DNA of 64,000 nucleotides from Paenibacillus planticolens (GCF_013141725.1 NZ_WHNZ01000026.1:1-64000), one strand, 5' to 3'. Shown: positions 44,700 through 53,885, counted from the first letter of the stretch. Notes: a model not told the origin generated them from the letters alone. Program-made: numbers and translations.

Positions 44700-45047
44700 T
44701 TACTTCGCGTTTTCCGGATGAAGAAGCTTTTTTTTCTCATCGGAAGTATCGTAAGCAGACAGTATGGATGAAAGCAATCCTGGGAAGCGCTGTTCCAGAT
44801 CCTCAGTTCGCAAGGATATAAGCCGCAGGGTCCCTTGGACGCGAACATTCACCACGCCGGCCTCTCTTAAAGTGCGAGCATGATGGGACATTGTCGATTT
44901 TACAACAGGAACTTCGAAGTCTCCGCAAGCCCGTTCGCTCACATCACGGAGTTCTGAAACAATTAACAAACGCACGGGATCGCTTAACGCATATAAAACG
45001 GTGGACAAATGAATATCTGCACGGTCTGGATGATATAAAAATTTCAT
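44700..45047 (-). CDS. ArsR family repressor
   Basis: This is a 115-residue winged-helix regulator (ALSDPVRLLIVSELRD, then VKSTMSHHARTLREAGVV). The SHH recognition-helix sequence is typical of ArsR/SmtB repressors. There is a single cysteine (Cys41 region, RACGDFE), so a classical multi-cysteine metal site is absent. It is divergent from a DHA2-type pump. The gap holds a promoter and a perfect 16-bp palindrome, which makes direct repression of the pump very likely. Confidence 0.9.
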   Translation of the reverse strand: MKFLYHPDRADIHLSTVLYALSDPVRLLIVSELRDVSERACGDFEVPVVKSTMSHHARTLREAGVVNVRVQGTLRLISLRTEDLEQRFPGLLSSILSAYDTSDEKKKLLHPENAK

Positions 45048-45081
45048 GAAGGGACCCCCCTTACTTTTTTCGAGTTTATGA

Positions 45082-45110
45082 TTGAATTATAGCATAACCC
45101 ATGTTATTAT
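45082..45110 (+). promoter_or_regulatory. Promoter of the DHA2 pump gene
   Basis: -35 TTGAAT (45082-45087), 17-base spacer, extended -10 TGTTATTAT (TATTAT at 45105-45110). The operator palindrome begins eight bases downstream. Confidence 0.7.
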
Positions 45111-45117
45111 TCTATTG

Positions 45118-45133
45118 TTCGATAATTATCGAA
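45118..45133. promoter_or_regulatory. ArsR-type operator palindrome
   Basis: TTCGATAATTATCGAA is a perfect 16-bp palindrome placed at about the transcription start of the pump gene. A repressor bound here would block initiation. Confidence 0.75.
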
Positions 45134-45166
45134 TTTTAGAAATTGAAGTGGAGGCGAACAGCTGCT

Positions 45167-46543
45167 ATGAAAAAATTGAACGTTTCAAATCATGCGCAAG
45201 AGGGAAGCGTAATGAAAGAAGGAGTTGTTCTCCTATTGCTTGGCGTAACGATCGTACTCGTCATCATGAATACGATGATGTTTAATTTAGCATTGCCGGA
45301 TGTAGCAAAAGCTTTCCAACTATCGGCATCATCGACTTCGTGGATTGTTACGGGCTACTCTATTGTATTCGCGATCTCATCCATTACTTACAGCCGGCTT
45401 GCTGATTTCGTTCCGATACGAAGATTGTTCATTATCGGAATTTTGTCGCTGAGTCTCGGCGCTATTGCCGGACTATTCAGCAACAGCTTTGCGGTGCTGC
45501 TCATCGTGCGCATTGTTCAAGCTTCGGGAGCGGGCTCGATCCCTGCATTGTCTTTAGTCTTAATATCCCGTTATATACCGATGGCACGCCGCGGGAAAGC
45601 AATGGCCATGATTATGTCTTCGGTAGCTTTTGGGCTAGGCTTCGGTCCCGTTGTCGGCGGATTTATCGTGGAATTTTTGGGCTGGCATCTTTTGTTTGTC
45701 ATAACCGCAGTCACTTTGCTGTTAGTGCCTCTTTATATCAGGCTCATTCCTAGAGAAGAGCCGCGTAAAGGTTCTTTCGACGTTATAGGTGCACTATTCA
45801 TCGGTATAGGTACTACCGGACTTCTTTTATATTTAACGAATCATTCTTGGATAGCGCTCCTGGCCGGACTTATTTCGATAGCTTTATTTATTGTGCGCAT
45901 TCGCTCTGCAAAAGATCCTTTTGTACTCCCGTCATTATTCGCCAACCGCTCATTTCTCATTCTAGGAGCCGTGGGAATCGCAGCGTATTTATGCAGCTTT
46001 GCAACCTTGTTCCTCATGCCTCAAATGCTTGTTAAACAGTATCACCTGAGTGCGATCCAAGCCGGTCTGGTGATTTTCCCTGGTTCCTTCTTAGCGATGG
46101 TCATTTCCCGTCAAGTTGGGCGTATCATTGATACACGCGGGAATAGCTCCATTATCCGGTACACGCCATTGCTTCTTCTGGCATCGGTCATCCTGTTTGC
46201 GTTGTTTGAGGGCACCTCATTTTTCTCGATCATGTTCATCTATATGTTGATGAGCGTCAGTTACACGATCTTAACGAGCAGTATATCGAATGAAATGTCG
46301 AGATTACTTCTCCCTACGCAGATTGCCTCGGGACTTGGGCTGTTTCAGCTTCTACAATTTTTCAGCGGCGCATTTGGTGTGGCCGCGACAGCCAGCGCTC
46401 TTGTTTGGCAGAAGGATCTCCCTCTGGCACATGCATACAGCAATGTTTATTGGGGGCTAACACTTATTGTTATTCTGTCAATTGTGTGTGCGCTCGGATA
46501 CCTTCGATCCGCATTGCGAAAGCAGCAGGTGACAATTTCTTAA
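45167..46543 (+). CDS. MFS drug transporter (DHA2-like)
   Basis: This is a 458-residue, 12- to 14-helix major facilitator of the drug:H+ antiporter group. Signatures are NTMMFNLALPDVAKAF near the first helix, TGYSIVFAISSITYSRLADF, and the motif-C-like GFGPVVGGFIVEFLGWHLLF. Possible starts are the ATGs at 45167 (GGAGG 12 bases upstream) and 45212 (GAGGGA seven bases upstream); the choice is uncertain. Its expression is likely controlled by the divergent ArsR repressor. Confidence 0.87.
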   Translation: MKKLNVSNHAQEGSVMKEGVVLLLLGVTIVLVIMNTMMFNLALPDVAKAFQLSASSTSWIVTGYSIVFAISSITYSRLADFVPIRRLFIIGILSLSLGAIAGLFSNSFAVLLIVRIVQASGAGSIPALSLVLISRYIPMARRGKAMAMIMSSVAFGLGFGPVVGGFIVEFLGWHLLFVITAVTLLLVPLYIRLIPREEPRKGSFDVIGALFIGIGTTGLLLYLTNHSWIALLAGLISIALFIVRIRSAKDPFVLPSLFANRSFLILGAVGIAAYLCSFATLFLMPQMLVKQYHLSAIQAGLVIFPGSFLAMVISRQVGRIIDTRGNSSIIRYTPLLLLASVILFALFEGTSFFSIMFIYMLMSVSYTILTSSISNEMSRLLLPTQIASGLGLFQLLQFFSGAFGVAATASALVWQKDLPLAHAYSNVYWGLTLIVILSIVCALGYLRSALRKQQVTIS

Positions 46544-46552
46544 ATAAAAAAA

Positions 46553-46585
46553 TAACCCGGGAATAGGTTCCCCGAGTCATTTTTT
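46553..46585. terminator. Bidirectional terminator, pump / siderophore lipoprotein
   Basis: AATAACCCGGGAA pairs imperfectly with TTCCCCGAGTCATT and is flanked by T8 on the right and A7 on the left, so it can stop both convergent genes. Confidence 0.7.
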
Positions 46586-47599
46586 TTATTTTTTCAAGAA
46601 ATAAGTTTCCAAGTCGTCAAGCAGCAAGTTAGCGGCTTTAATGCCTCCTGCCGTATTCCAAACGGCGTCGCTTACCTTATGTACATTTCCATTTTTCACG
46701 ACGTCAATGTTTTTCCAAAGCGGATCATTCATCCACTCCTGCTCAATTTTGTTTCCTTCGCCTTTATCGTTCTCGTAAGTGAAGTAGAACAGCACGTCGC
46801 CGTTCATATCCGGAATGCGTTCCTTTTGTACATCGTCGGCGAACTTATCTTGATCCTGCGAAGCAGGGCGCTGTAATCCAAGCTTTTTCAACACGACGCC
46901 AGAGAAGGTGTCTTTCATATAAATCCGCACTTTACCCGGCATGAAGCGAACGATGGATACTTTCGTATTAAGTTTATCTCCGGCTTTTTGTTTGAAATCG
47001 GAAATTCGCTTTTCAAAATTGCCGATGATTTTGTCGCCTTCCGCCTTTTTATTCAAAGCTTCGGCATACAGCTGGTAATTAACTTGCCAGTCGCCCATTA
47101 GTTTTTCGGAAAATACCGTTGGGGCAATCGCTGATAATTGCTGATAAACTTTCTCTTGTCGCAATTTATTGCCGAGAATGAGATCCGGCTTTAAGGAGGC
47201 AATGAGCTCCAGGTTCGGCTGATTCTCGTCGCCTACGACTTTTACGTCCGTCATATCCGATTTGATATGGTCATACCAGTCCCCGGTACTTGTAAAAGAT
47301 TTCACGGCGCCAACAGGTTTGATACCTAAGCTCAGCACGGCTTCCGTTCCTTCGTTCGTCAGAACAACGATTTTCTTAGGCGTTCCTGTAATTTTAGTTT
47401 CGCCCATAGCGTGCTTAACTGTGTATTCGACGGGAGCACTTGGCGACGTTGACGCTTTAGGCTCATTATTTGCCGCTTTATCAGCGGTCTTGGTTTCTGT
47501 TTGTTGTCCACAACCGACAAGAATGAGCATGCACGCCATGATCAGAACGAGCAGTCTTCCCCCAAAATTGCGTACCCCAATCCTATTTCTTGATACCAT
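46586..47599 (-). CDS. Siderophore-type ABC substrate-binding lipoprotein
   Basis: This is a 337-residue periplasmic-binding-like lipoprotein of the FecB/FhuD family. The signal peptide ends in the lipobox LVGC. The mature part shows KIVVLTNEGTEAVLSLGIKP and LELIASLKPDLILG, typical of ferric-siderophore receptors. GGAGG upstream fixes the ATG at 47599, since the frame also opens at a TTG six codons earlier. A near-consensus Fur box lies just upstream. No permease or ATPase is adjacent, so it is an orphan receptor that must use a transporter elsewhere. Confidence 0.9.
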   Translation of the reverse strand: MVSRNRIGVRNFGGRLLVLIMACMLILVGCGQQTETKTADKAANNEPKASTSPSAPVEYTVKHAMGETKITGTPKKIVVLTNEGTEAVLSLGIKPVGAVKSFTSTGDWYDHIKSDMTDVKVVGDENQPNLELIASLKPDLILGNKLRQEKVYQQLSAIAPTVFSEKLMGDWQVNYQLYAEALNKKAEGDKIIGNFEKRISDFKQKAGDKLNTKVSIVRFMPGKVRIYMKDTFSGVVLKKLGLQRPASQDQDKFADDVQKERIPDMNGDVLFYFTYENDKGEGNKIEQEWMNDPLWKNIDVVKNGNVHKVSDAVWNTAGGIKAANLLLDDLETYFLKK

Positions 47600-47624
47600 G
47601 GATACTCTAACCTCCAATTATTAT

Positions 47625-47643
47625 GAGAACGATTATCATTACC
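47625..47643 (-). promoter_or_regulatory. Fur box
   Basis: On the minus strand GGTAATGATAATCGTTCTC matches 16 of 19 bases of the Fur consensus (GATAATGATAATCATTATC). It lies 25 bases before the lipoprotein start, as expected for iron-repressed expression. Confidence 0.85.
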
Positions 47644-47757
47644 AAATGAATTGTATTCGTTACCGTGCTCCTTGTCAAGGCTTGTGAGTTTTTTGGGAGT
47701 ATGAAATGATAGGATAAGAAGTCTTACTGGTTATTTATTGAGAAAGAGGGAGTCTTC

Positions 47758-50700
47758 ATGTACAAGCTTCGCCAGCTCATTGCTCTCGCCGTTGTTTTTT
47801 CTCTCTCTGTTCTCTTATTCATAGGCATATATGCCCAATCTATTCCGAATAAGGCGACACAGTCCGCGAAACATGGCGTGTTGGATTTAACAAGCTGGGA
47901 TTTTCATAGACAGGGATTGGTCTCCTTGGATGGAGAGTGGGAGTTCTACGAAGGAAAGCTTCTGGAACCGGCAGATTTTCGTGCTGGACCTGGACCGGAT
48001 GCGGCGTATTTAGCCGTACCCGGCACTTGGAAAGGGAAGAATAAGGAAGGCGGCATGAGCAGGAAAGGTTATGCAACCTACCGCCTCAAGGTACTTGTTC
48101 ATGCGAACGGCGACGATATCTATGGAGTGAAATTGAGAAGCATCCGGATGTCGCACCGTTTGTATATTGACGGGCAGCTGCAGGGAGAGAGCGGCCGGCC
48201 TGCCGAGGTGAAAGAAGCGCATGCTCCCGGCAATACGCCGTATAGCGCATTTTTTCATACCGATGCCAAGGAAATTGAAGTGATTATTCAAGTGTCCAAC
48301 TATGAGTTTTTCACCGGGGGAATCGTCAACTCGATCCAGTTCGGAGGACATAAGGATATTGCGCAGTTGGATAACATACTGATCGGTAGCGATATGGTGG
48401 TCATTTTTATATTGGTTATGTTCGGAACATATCACATTAGCTTCTATTTTCTGCGCCGGCAGGAGAAAACCTATTTGCTCAGCGGGCTGTATTTGTTCTC
48501 CCTCTCCGCCGTTCAATTGCTGTTTGGCGAAAAGATTTTCCAGCGGCTGATGCCGGGCATTCCATTCGATATCGTTTACAAAGCGTTGGATGTAAGCCAA
48601 TTCGTAAGCTCGCTCTTAAGTATTTTGTTTTTCTGTTCCCTGGACAACCGGCTAATCCCTCGACGAAAGCTGCTGTGGCTAACCTCGCCGATTGTGATGT
48701 ATGTAGCGGTCATTTTCGTTCTGCCTTATTCACTCTACAATGAAGTCAGATATGCCTTTTTTGTCTACATTGGACTTGTTCCGCTCTATATACTTACCAG
48801 AATGATTCACTTGTACTTGCGCAGTCAGAGAGGCTCATCCGAAAGGAAAGAAATCCTGCTGTTCATTGCTGCAATCGTTTCTTTGTTAGTGTTTCTGATT
48901 GATGGTTCGCTTTATGCGGAGAACGCAGTTGCTTCCGATCTCATGAGCAAAGTAGGGGTTATTTGTTTCATTACATTAATGAACATTTTACTGGCCGTAC
49001 GTTTTAAAAACGCCTACGAAAAAAATGAGCTGCTGACGCATCAACTTATGGTCTCCAACCAACGGAAAGACGAGTTTTTGATGCATACCTCCCATGAGGT
49101 CAAAACTCCGCTTCACGGGATTATGAATATTACCTCCCATTTGCTGGATGATGATGAACATAATTTATCTTCTAAGCAAAAGCAAAGCCTGTGGCTGATC
49201 AAAGATACTTCGATCAAACTCTCGATGCTGATGCGCGATTTGATTGACGTCTCTCGTCTGAAGCAGGGCGAGCTTCGATTGCATATGACCGTTGTGGATG
49301 TAAGGACAGTTACGCAGATCGTATTCGATGTTTTACAATTTGAGCTCGCCGGCAAAGCCGTTCGGCTGGATAATCAGGTTCCTCCGAATGTATGGGCCGA
49401 AGCGGACGAGAATCGATTGCGCCAAATTATGTACAATTTGATTCATAATTCTATCAAACATACGAATCAAGGAAGCATCGTCATTACAGCGAGTGTTAGT
49501 AAGGGAATCGTATCGATTTCGGTCGAGGACACGGGCACTGGAATTCCCCGCGACAGGCACTCGGAAATTTTCGGGTATTTCGAACAACTCGATCAAGTTT
49601 TGCCGGATGACGGGTACACCGGCATGGGGGTTGGGCTGTACATAAGCCGAAAGCTCGTCGAACGCATGGGAGGGCAAATCGGAGTCGAGTGGTCTGAGGC
49701 GGGTCAGGGAACGCGTATGACTTTTTCGCTGCCCAGCGCCGATGAGCGAGCGCCATTATACGAGGGAACTTCCGATTCGGACATGAACGCAGACTCAGGC
49801 AGAATCGTGCAGAGCCGCGATACGCTGGACATACTGGAAGAGCATGAATCTACGATTTTGATTGTGGATGACGAAGCTTCCAACATATACACATTGCTGA
49901 ACATTTTAAAAAGATACCGGTACAACGTGGTTACAGCATTCTCGGCCAAAGAAGCGTTGGCCAAAATCAAGGAGTATCCGCAGATAGACTTGGTTATTCT
50001 CGATGTCATGATGCCCGGGATATCGGGCATAGAGTTGTGCCGTTTGCTGCGCGCGCACCACTCCATTCTCGACCTGCCGATATTGTTCGCGACCGCCAAG
50101 GATACGCCCCAAGATATCGCTCTCGGCTTCAGGGCAGGGGCTAACGATTACTTGACGAAGCCGTTTGAAGCGGAAACGCTGCTTGCCCGCATTCATACGC
50201 TGATTGCTATGAAGACGTCCATTCAAGAGGCGATACTGAGCGAGCTTGCTTTTCATCAGGCTCAGATTAAACCGCATTTTCTGTATAATGCGCTGAGCAG
50301 CGTCATTTCATTTTGTTATACGGACGGGGAGAAGGCCGCCTATTTGTTATCGAAGCTCAGCCAGTATTTGCGATACATTTTGGACATGGACCGGCATGAG
50401 TTATACGTCAGTTTAGGGCGTGAACTGGAATTGATTGACGCCTATGTCGAGATCGAAAAAGCGCGATTCGGCGAACGGTTCGATGTGATTTATTATGTAG
50501 ACGACAATCTTAAGGATATCTCTATTCCATCCTTATGTATTCAGCCGTTTATCGAAAATGCGATTCGTCATGGCTTGTTCGAGAAAGACGGACACGGCAC
50601 CGTCACGTTATCCATCCAGGAAGGGGATCGCTATTTGCAGGTGTCCGTCCATGACGATGGCGTGGGGATTCCCGACGATTTGCTTTACCGGATCGCCAGC

Positions 50701-50880
50701 GGAAGGTCAAGTACGGGCGGGATTGGCATTTCAAACATCCGCAAGCGGTTGGATGCCATTCCGGGCGCGACCGTAACGGTAAGCTCCGAGTTGGGACGCG
50801 GAACGAAAGTTGTGATGTATTTGCCGTTCACATCTACTGAATATGCCGCTATGGAAGAAAGGGGGGCTGAGATTGTTTAA
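47758..50880 (+). CDS. 7TM hybrid sensor with two histidine kinase modules
   Basis: This is a 1040-residue membrane sensor. The order is: N-terminal signal or anchor helix; galactose-binding-like 7TMR-DISM extracellular domain at about 40-190 (SLDGEWEFYEG); about seven helices between 205 and 415; HisKA with His446 in SHEVKTPLHG; HATPase with GMGVGLYISRKLVERMGG; receiver domain with Asp749 in LVILDVMMPG; then a second, YesM-type kinase with His840 in KPHFLYNAL and its own ATPase domain (PFIENAIRHG, HDDGVGIP). Two different kinase cores flanking a receiver is unusual. It overlaps the REC-BTAD regulator by 8 bp. The ligand is unknown; the outer domain suggests carbohydrate. Confidence 0.88.
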   Translation: MYKLRQLIALAVVFSLSVLLFIGIYAQSIPNKATQSAKHGVLDLTSWDFHRQGLVSLDGEWEFYEGKLLEPADFRAGPGPDAAYLAVPGTWKGKNKEGGMSRKGYATYRLKVLVHANGDDIYGVKLRSIRMSHRLYIDGQLQGESGRPAEVKEAHAPGNTPYSAFFHTDAKEIEVIIQVSNYEFFTGGIVNSIQFGGHKDIAQLDNILIGSDMVVIFILVMFGTYHISFYFLRRQEKTYLLSGLYLFSLSAVQLLFGEKIFQRLMPGIPFDIVYKALDVSQFVSSLLSILFFCSLDNRLIPRRKLLWLTSPIVMYVAVIFVLPYSLYNEVRYAFFVYIGLVPLYILTRMIHLYLRSQRGSSERKEILLFIAAIVSLLVFLIDGSLYAENAVASDLMSKVGVICFITLMNILLAVRFKNAYEKNELLTHQLMVSNQRKDEFLMHTSHEVKTPLHGIMNITSHLLDDDEHNLSSKQKQSLWLIKDTSIKLSMLMRDLIDVSRLKQGELRLHMTVVDVRTVTQIVFDVLQFELAGKAVRLDNQVPPNVWAEADENRLRQIMYNLIHNSIKHTNQGSIVITASVSKGIVSISVEDTGTGIPRDRHSEIFGYFEQLDQVLPDDGYTGMGVGLYISRKLVERMGGQIGVEWSEAGQGTRMTFSLPSADERAPLYEGTSDSDMNADSGRIVQSRDTLDILEEHESTILIVDDEASNIYTLLNILKRYRYNVVTAFSAKEALAKIKEYPQIDLVILDVMMPGISGIELCRLLRAHHSILDLPILFATAKDTPQDIALGFRAGANDYLTKPFEAETLLARIHTLIAMKTSIQEAILSELAFHQAQIKPHFLYNALSSVISFCYTDGEKAAYLLSKLSQYLRYILDMDRHELYVSLGRELELIDAYVEIEKARFGERFDVIYYVDDNLKDISIPSLCIQPFIENAIRHGLFEKDGHGTVTLSIQEGDRYLQVSVHDDGVGIPDDLLYRIASGRSSTGGIGISNIRKRLDAIPGATVTVSSELGRGTKVVMYLPFTSTEYAAMEERGAEIV

Positions 50881-51973
50881 AGTCATCATAGTTGAAGATG
50901 AAAAGCCGGTTCTCGAGCTTATGAAAGTCATTATCGGGCGCAACGGCCATTATGACATTGTCGGGGCTTTCAGCAATGGGCATGAGGCGCTTGAACGGTT
51001 GCCGGAACTGAGGCCCGACATTGCGTTCCTTGATGTGGAAATGCCCAAGATGAACGGACTTGAACTCGCTCAGCGATTGAATGAAATCTCAGAGCATACG
51101 CGAGTCGTATTTACGACGGCTTATAAAGATTATGCGGTAGATGCATTTAAAGTATACGCGTTCGATTATTTGTTAAAGCCGGTCACTCCGGATGCCATTG
51201 AAAGGTTGACCCATCGGCTGCTCAAGCTTGAGCGTCCCGCAGCAGCGGAGGAAAAACAAGAACGCGGGGCGCTGGTACGCTGTCTTGGGGGCTTCGACGT
51301 CAGAAGTCCGGACGGTACGGTTGTCCGTTGGCCGACGCGAAAGACGGAGGAATTGTTTGCGTATTTCCTGTGCCATCCGAAACAAGATATGAGCAAGTGG
51401 CAGCTGGCCGATATGTTGTGGCCGGATATGCCGGAAGACAGAGGCTCTCACAACTTGCACAATACGATTTATCGTCTGAAAAAGCTGCTCAAAGAACAAG
51501 AGATAGGCATGGATATCGTGAAAACGAATGATGGCTATATGCTGGATCCCTTGCAAGCTCGTTATGATTTAATTGAATTTCAAATAGCCGTGCGGGAAGG
51601 ATCGCACGATTACGCTCAAGCGGAACGCGCATGCTCGCTGTACCGCGGATCTCTTTTAGATCGAAAAGATTATCTGTGGAAGTCTCAGTTGGAGGAAGGC
51701 TATGCCAAGCAGTATACGGCTCTTCTGAGAAGTTTGGCCAGCCGGGATATGGCCGATCAGGCATGGGGCAAGGCGGAACAACGGATGGATGTGTATTTGT
51801 CAATCTATCCGCTGGATGAAGACATGAATCAATTGCTAATGGACGTCTACGCTTCCAGCGGCAGGCCGGAGCGAGCACTCAAGCACTTTAGCAGTTTTGA
51901 TGCGCTATACCGGCAAGAACTGGGCGTCGAGCTGCCGAAAGCAATGAGAGATAGAGTGTCCGCGTATTTATAG
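50873..51973 (+). CDS. Response regulator with SARP/BTAD output domain
   Basis: This 366-residue regulator has a receiver domain (VEDE at 7-10, Asp54 in AFLDVEMPKMNG, Lys in DYLLKPVTP), an OmpR-like winged helix (VRCLGGFDVRSPDG, then WQLADMLWPD and NLHNTIYRLKKLL), and a bacterial transcriptional activator domain of TPR type to the C-terminus. This is the REC-SARP layout. The TTG at 50873 is chosen because AAAGGGGGG ends six bases upstream; it lies inside the end of the kinase gene. It is the obvious phosphotransfer partner of the hybrid sensor. Confidence 0.88.
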   Translation: MFKVIIVEDEKPVLELMKVIIGRNGHYDIVGAFSNGHEALERLPELRPDIAFLDVEMPKMNGLELAQRLNEISEHTRVVFTTAYKDYAVDAFKVYAFDYLLKPVTPDAIERLTHRLLKLERPAAAEEKQERGALVRCLGGFDVRSPDGTVVRWPTRKTEELFAYFLCHPKQDMSKWQLADMLWPDMPEDRGSHNLHNTIYRLKKLLKEQEIGMDIVKTNDGYMLDPLQARYDLIEFQIAVREGSHDYAQAERACSLYRGSLLDRKDYLWKSQLEEGYAKQYTALLRSLASRDMADQAWGKAEQRMDVYLSIYPLDEDMNQLLMDVYASSGRPERALKHFSSFDALYRQELGVELPKAMRDRVSAYL

Positions 51974-51988
51974 GTTGCATGAAGGCGA

Positions 51989-52036
51989 AGGGGCTTATCT
52001 GAAAGTAGATTATTCTGCTTCGGGAGGGTCCTTTGG
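51989..52036 (+). repeat. Degenerate copy of the conserved-loop hairpin
   Basis: The segment GAAAGTAGATTATTCTGCTTC (split: GAAAGTAGAT, TATTCTGCTTC) resembles the loop regions of the terminators at 14871 and 52629 but its stem is decayed. No gene is seen in the gap 51974-52219. Confidence 0.5.
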
Positions 52037-52219
52037 TGTTTTTATCGGAATGTGTCGAAAATCTTGTGAGAATCTTGAGAGAAGCGTATGTTAACATGCT
52101 AGTCAATGAGTAATTTGTAATATTATGGAACCTGATATCGAAAATCCAAGGAGGACAATCGAAGGATCGATGACAATGATACAGGGCTGTCACTTTTCAA
52201 AAAAGGGAGATGATGAACG

Positions 52220-52597
52220 GTGAAGGAAAGAATTTTGATTGTTGATGATGCGGCTTTTATGAGAGCTATGTTGAAGGATATGCTTATGGACTTGGAGTAC
52301 GAGATCGTGGCGGAGGGCAGGAACGGCCTGGAAGCGGTACAGATGTACAAGAGATTCAAACCGGATTTAGTCACATTGGACATCACAATGCCTGAGATGG
52401 ATGGCATTGCGGCGCTTATTGAAATTAAACATTTCGATCCGCAAGCCAAAGTCATTATGTGTTCGGCAATGGGGCAGCAGAAGCTGGTCGTAGATTCGAT
52501 TCAAGCAGGCGCTAAAGACTTTCTCGTCAAACCCTTCAATAAGGAAAGACTTGCCGATGCGATGAAAAAGTTGTTTCTTCCGAAAATAGCGCGATAA
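52220..52597 (+). CDS. CheY-type single-domain response regulator
   Basis: This 125-residue stand-alone receiver domain is very close to Firmicute CheY: ILIVDDAAFMR (Asp9, Asp10), Asp54 in LVTLDITMPEMDG, Ser in CSAMGQQ, and Lys in DFLVKPFNKE. There is no output domain, so it would act by binding a partner such as the flagellar switch. It lies far from any chemotaxis gene and follows the REC-BTAD gene after 246 bp. It may be a second CheY or may take phosphate from the hybrid sensor. The GTG at 52220 follows AGGGAGATGATG. Confidence 0.88.
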   Translation: MKERILIVDDAAFMRAMLKDMLMDLEYEIVAEGRNGLEAVQMYKRFKPDLVTLDITMPEMDGIAALIEIKHFDPQAKVIMCSAMGQQKLVVDSIQAGAKDFLVKPFNKERLADAMKKLFLPKIAR

Positions 52598-52628
52598 TCT
52601 TCAGCACACAGCTGCAAGGATCATTTTC

Positions 52629-52677
52629 AGGCAGTCCCGAAAGTAGAATGTTCTGCTTTTGGGATGGCCTTTTTTTG
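52629..52677 (+). terminator. Terminator after the cheY-like gene
   Basis: AGGCAGTCCCGAAAG pairs imperfectly with CTTTTGGGATGGCCT, followed by T7. The loop contains TAGAATGTTCTG, nearly identical to that of the hairpin at 14871. Confidence 0.82.
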
Positions 52678-52713
52678 TTTGGAGCATAGTTTGCGTCTTG
52701 GTAAAGTGTGAGA

Positions 52714-52891
52714 GGGAACTACATGTCGCTATTTGAGCTAAATCCTCAATTTCATGTGTCAAACGGAACTACAGGGTCTTATTTGCGAAAAAATGGCGTA
52801 TTTTTTCCGGAAATTGATAAAATAGAGGATCGCAGTTCCCTCCTTCTTGCAAAAGTGTCGAGTTTCTGGAAAATAGTGGATCATAGTTCCC
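52714..52891 (+). repeat. 178-bp palindromic intergenic repeat, copy B
   Basis: This copy starts GGGAACTACATG and ends with ATCATAGTTCC. It has an inner GGAACTACAGGG and an inner inverted GCAGTTCCC. Its length equals that of copies A and C, though it is the most diverged in the middle. It reaches to within 40 bases of the LysR stop codon. Confidence 0.75.
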
Positions 52892-52930
52892 GCTCAGTTA
52901 ACGGCGCGCCAATGATGAAGCGCTCACAGA

Positions 52931-53836
52931 TCACAAGAACGATTTGTTATAGGGATTTTGGCGGATCATTCGGATAAGATTCATCGTGGAAGCGGATAAG
53001 GGCTCATTTTTGCGTGTGCAGATGGCGATTGAATTTTTTAGATGGATTCCTTCCACGTAAACACGGGACAGCTCTCCGCGTTCCACATATTCACGGACAA
53101 CCAATGACGAGACGAAGTTCGCGCCGTACCCGGCAATAACAGCAGTAATCGCTTCATGCAGTCCGTTAAACTGCAAAGAAATGGTGGGAACGGAGGAATT
53201 GTACGTCCGGCATAAGGATAACAATCTCTCCCGCGTCGAGCTTCCTTCTTCACGCATGACAAAAGGTTCCTTCATCATTTCGGAGAGAGAAACTTGCTGA
53301 TTTGCATATTTGTGATGAGGAGCAACGACAAACCACAGCTCGTCCTGGAACAATTCTTCCGTCTGAATCGTATCCGGGTAAGCCTCGGCGATCCCTCCAT
53401 AAATTGCGATATCAACCTCTACATGCAAAAGTTGTTTGAGGGCATCACTTGAGTTGGTTGTGGTGATGATCATTTCGACTTGCTCATACTGCTGCTTAAA
53501 CTTGGCTATCCAAGCGGGGATGAGGAAGTGAGCGGGTAAATACGTTGCGGCTAATCGAATGCACCCGTTCGTCCCGTTACGGTAATTGTGGGCGAATTGT
53601 TCGATTTGCTGTTCAACCGCGAAGAGTCTTTTGGCAAGTAACGCAAGTTCCTCGCCGGCATCTGTGAGAGCGATTCCTCTTCCCTGAGGTTTGAGCAATG
53701 GGAGCATCATTTCCTTCTCGAATTTTTTGATCTGAGCGGTAATGGCGGGCTGACTTATATTTAACAGTTCGGAAGCGCGCGTCACGCTTCCAGTCGTTGC
53801 GACCGTATGAAATAAACGCAGTGCATGCAAATTCAT
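52931..53836 (-). CDS. LysR family transcriptional regulator
   Basis: This is a 301-residue LTTR with winged HTH (LRLFHTVATTGSVTRASELL, then SQPAITAQIKKFEKEM) and a CysL/CbbR-like effector domain (GCIRLAATYLPAHFLIP). It is divergent from the O-methyltransferase gene with a long inverted repeat between, so it most likely controls that gene and itself. The effector is not known. Confidence 0.9.
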   Translation of the reverse strand: MNLHALRLFHTVATTGSVTRASELLNISQPAITAQIKKFEKEMMLPLLKPQGRGIALTDAGEELALLAKRLFAVEQQIEQFAHNYRNGTNGCIRLAATYLPAHFLIPAWIAKFKQQYEQVEMIITTTNSSDALKQLLHVEVDIAIYGGIAEAYPDTIQTEELFQDELWFVVAPHHKYANQQVSLSEMMKEPFVMREEGSSTRERLLSLCRTYNSSVPTISLQFNGLHEAITAVIAGYGANFVSSLVVREYVERGELSRVYVEGIHLKNSIAICTRKNEPLSASTMNLIRMIRQNPYNKSFL

Positions 53837-53856
53837 CCTGTATACTCCCTTTGCTT

Positions 53857-53885
53857 CTTATTTATATATTATAAGTATAAATAAG
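53857..53885. promoter_or_regulatory. LysR-type operator dyad
   Basis: CTTATTTATA (53857-53866) and TATAAATAAG (53876-53885) are perfect 10-bp inverted repeats around 9 bases, containing T-N11-A type spacing. They lie in the 131-bp gap between the LysR gene and the methyltransferase start. Confidence 0.65.

Noticed and set aside
52708..52977. 89-codon frame starting near 52.7 kb
   Set aside because: It is almost entirely made of the 178-bp repeat copy B and runs into the LysR gene on the opposite strand.
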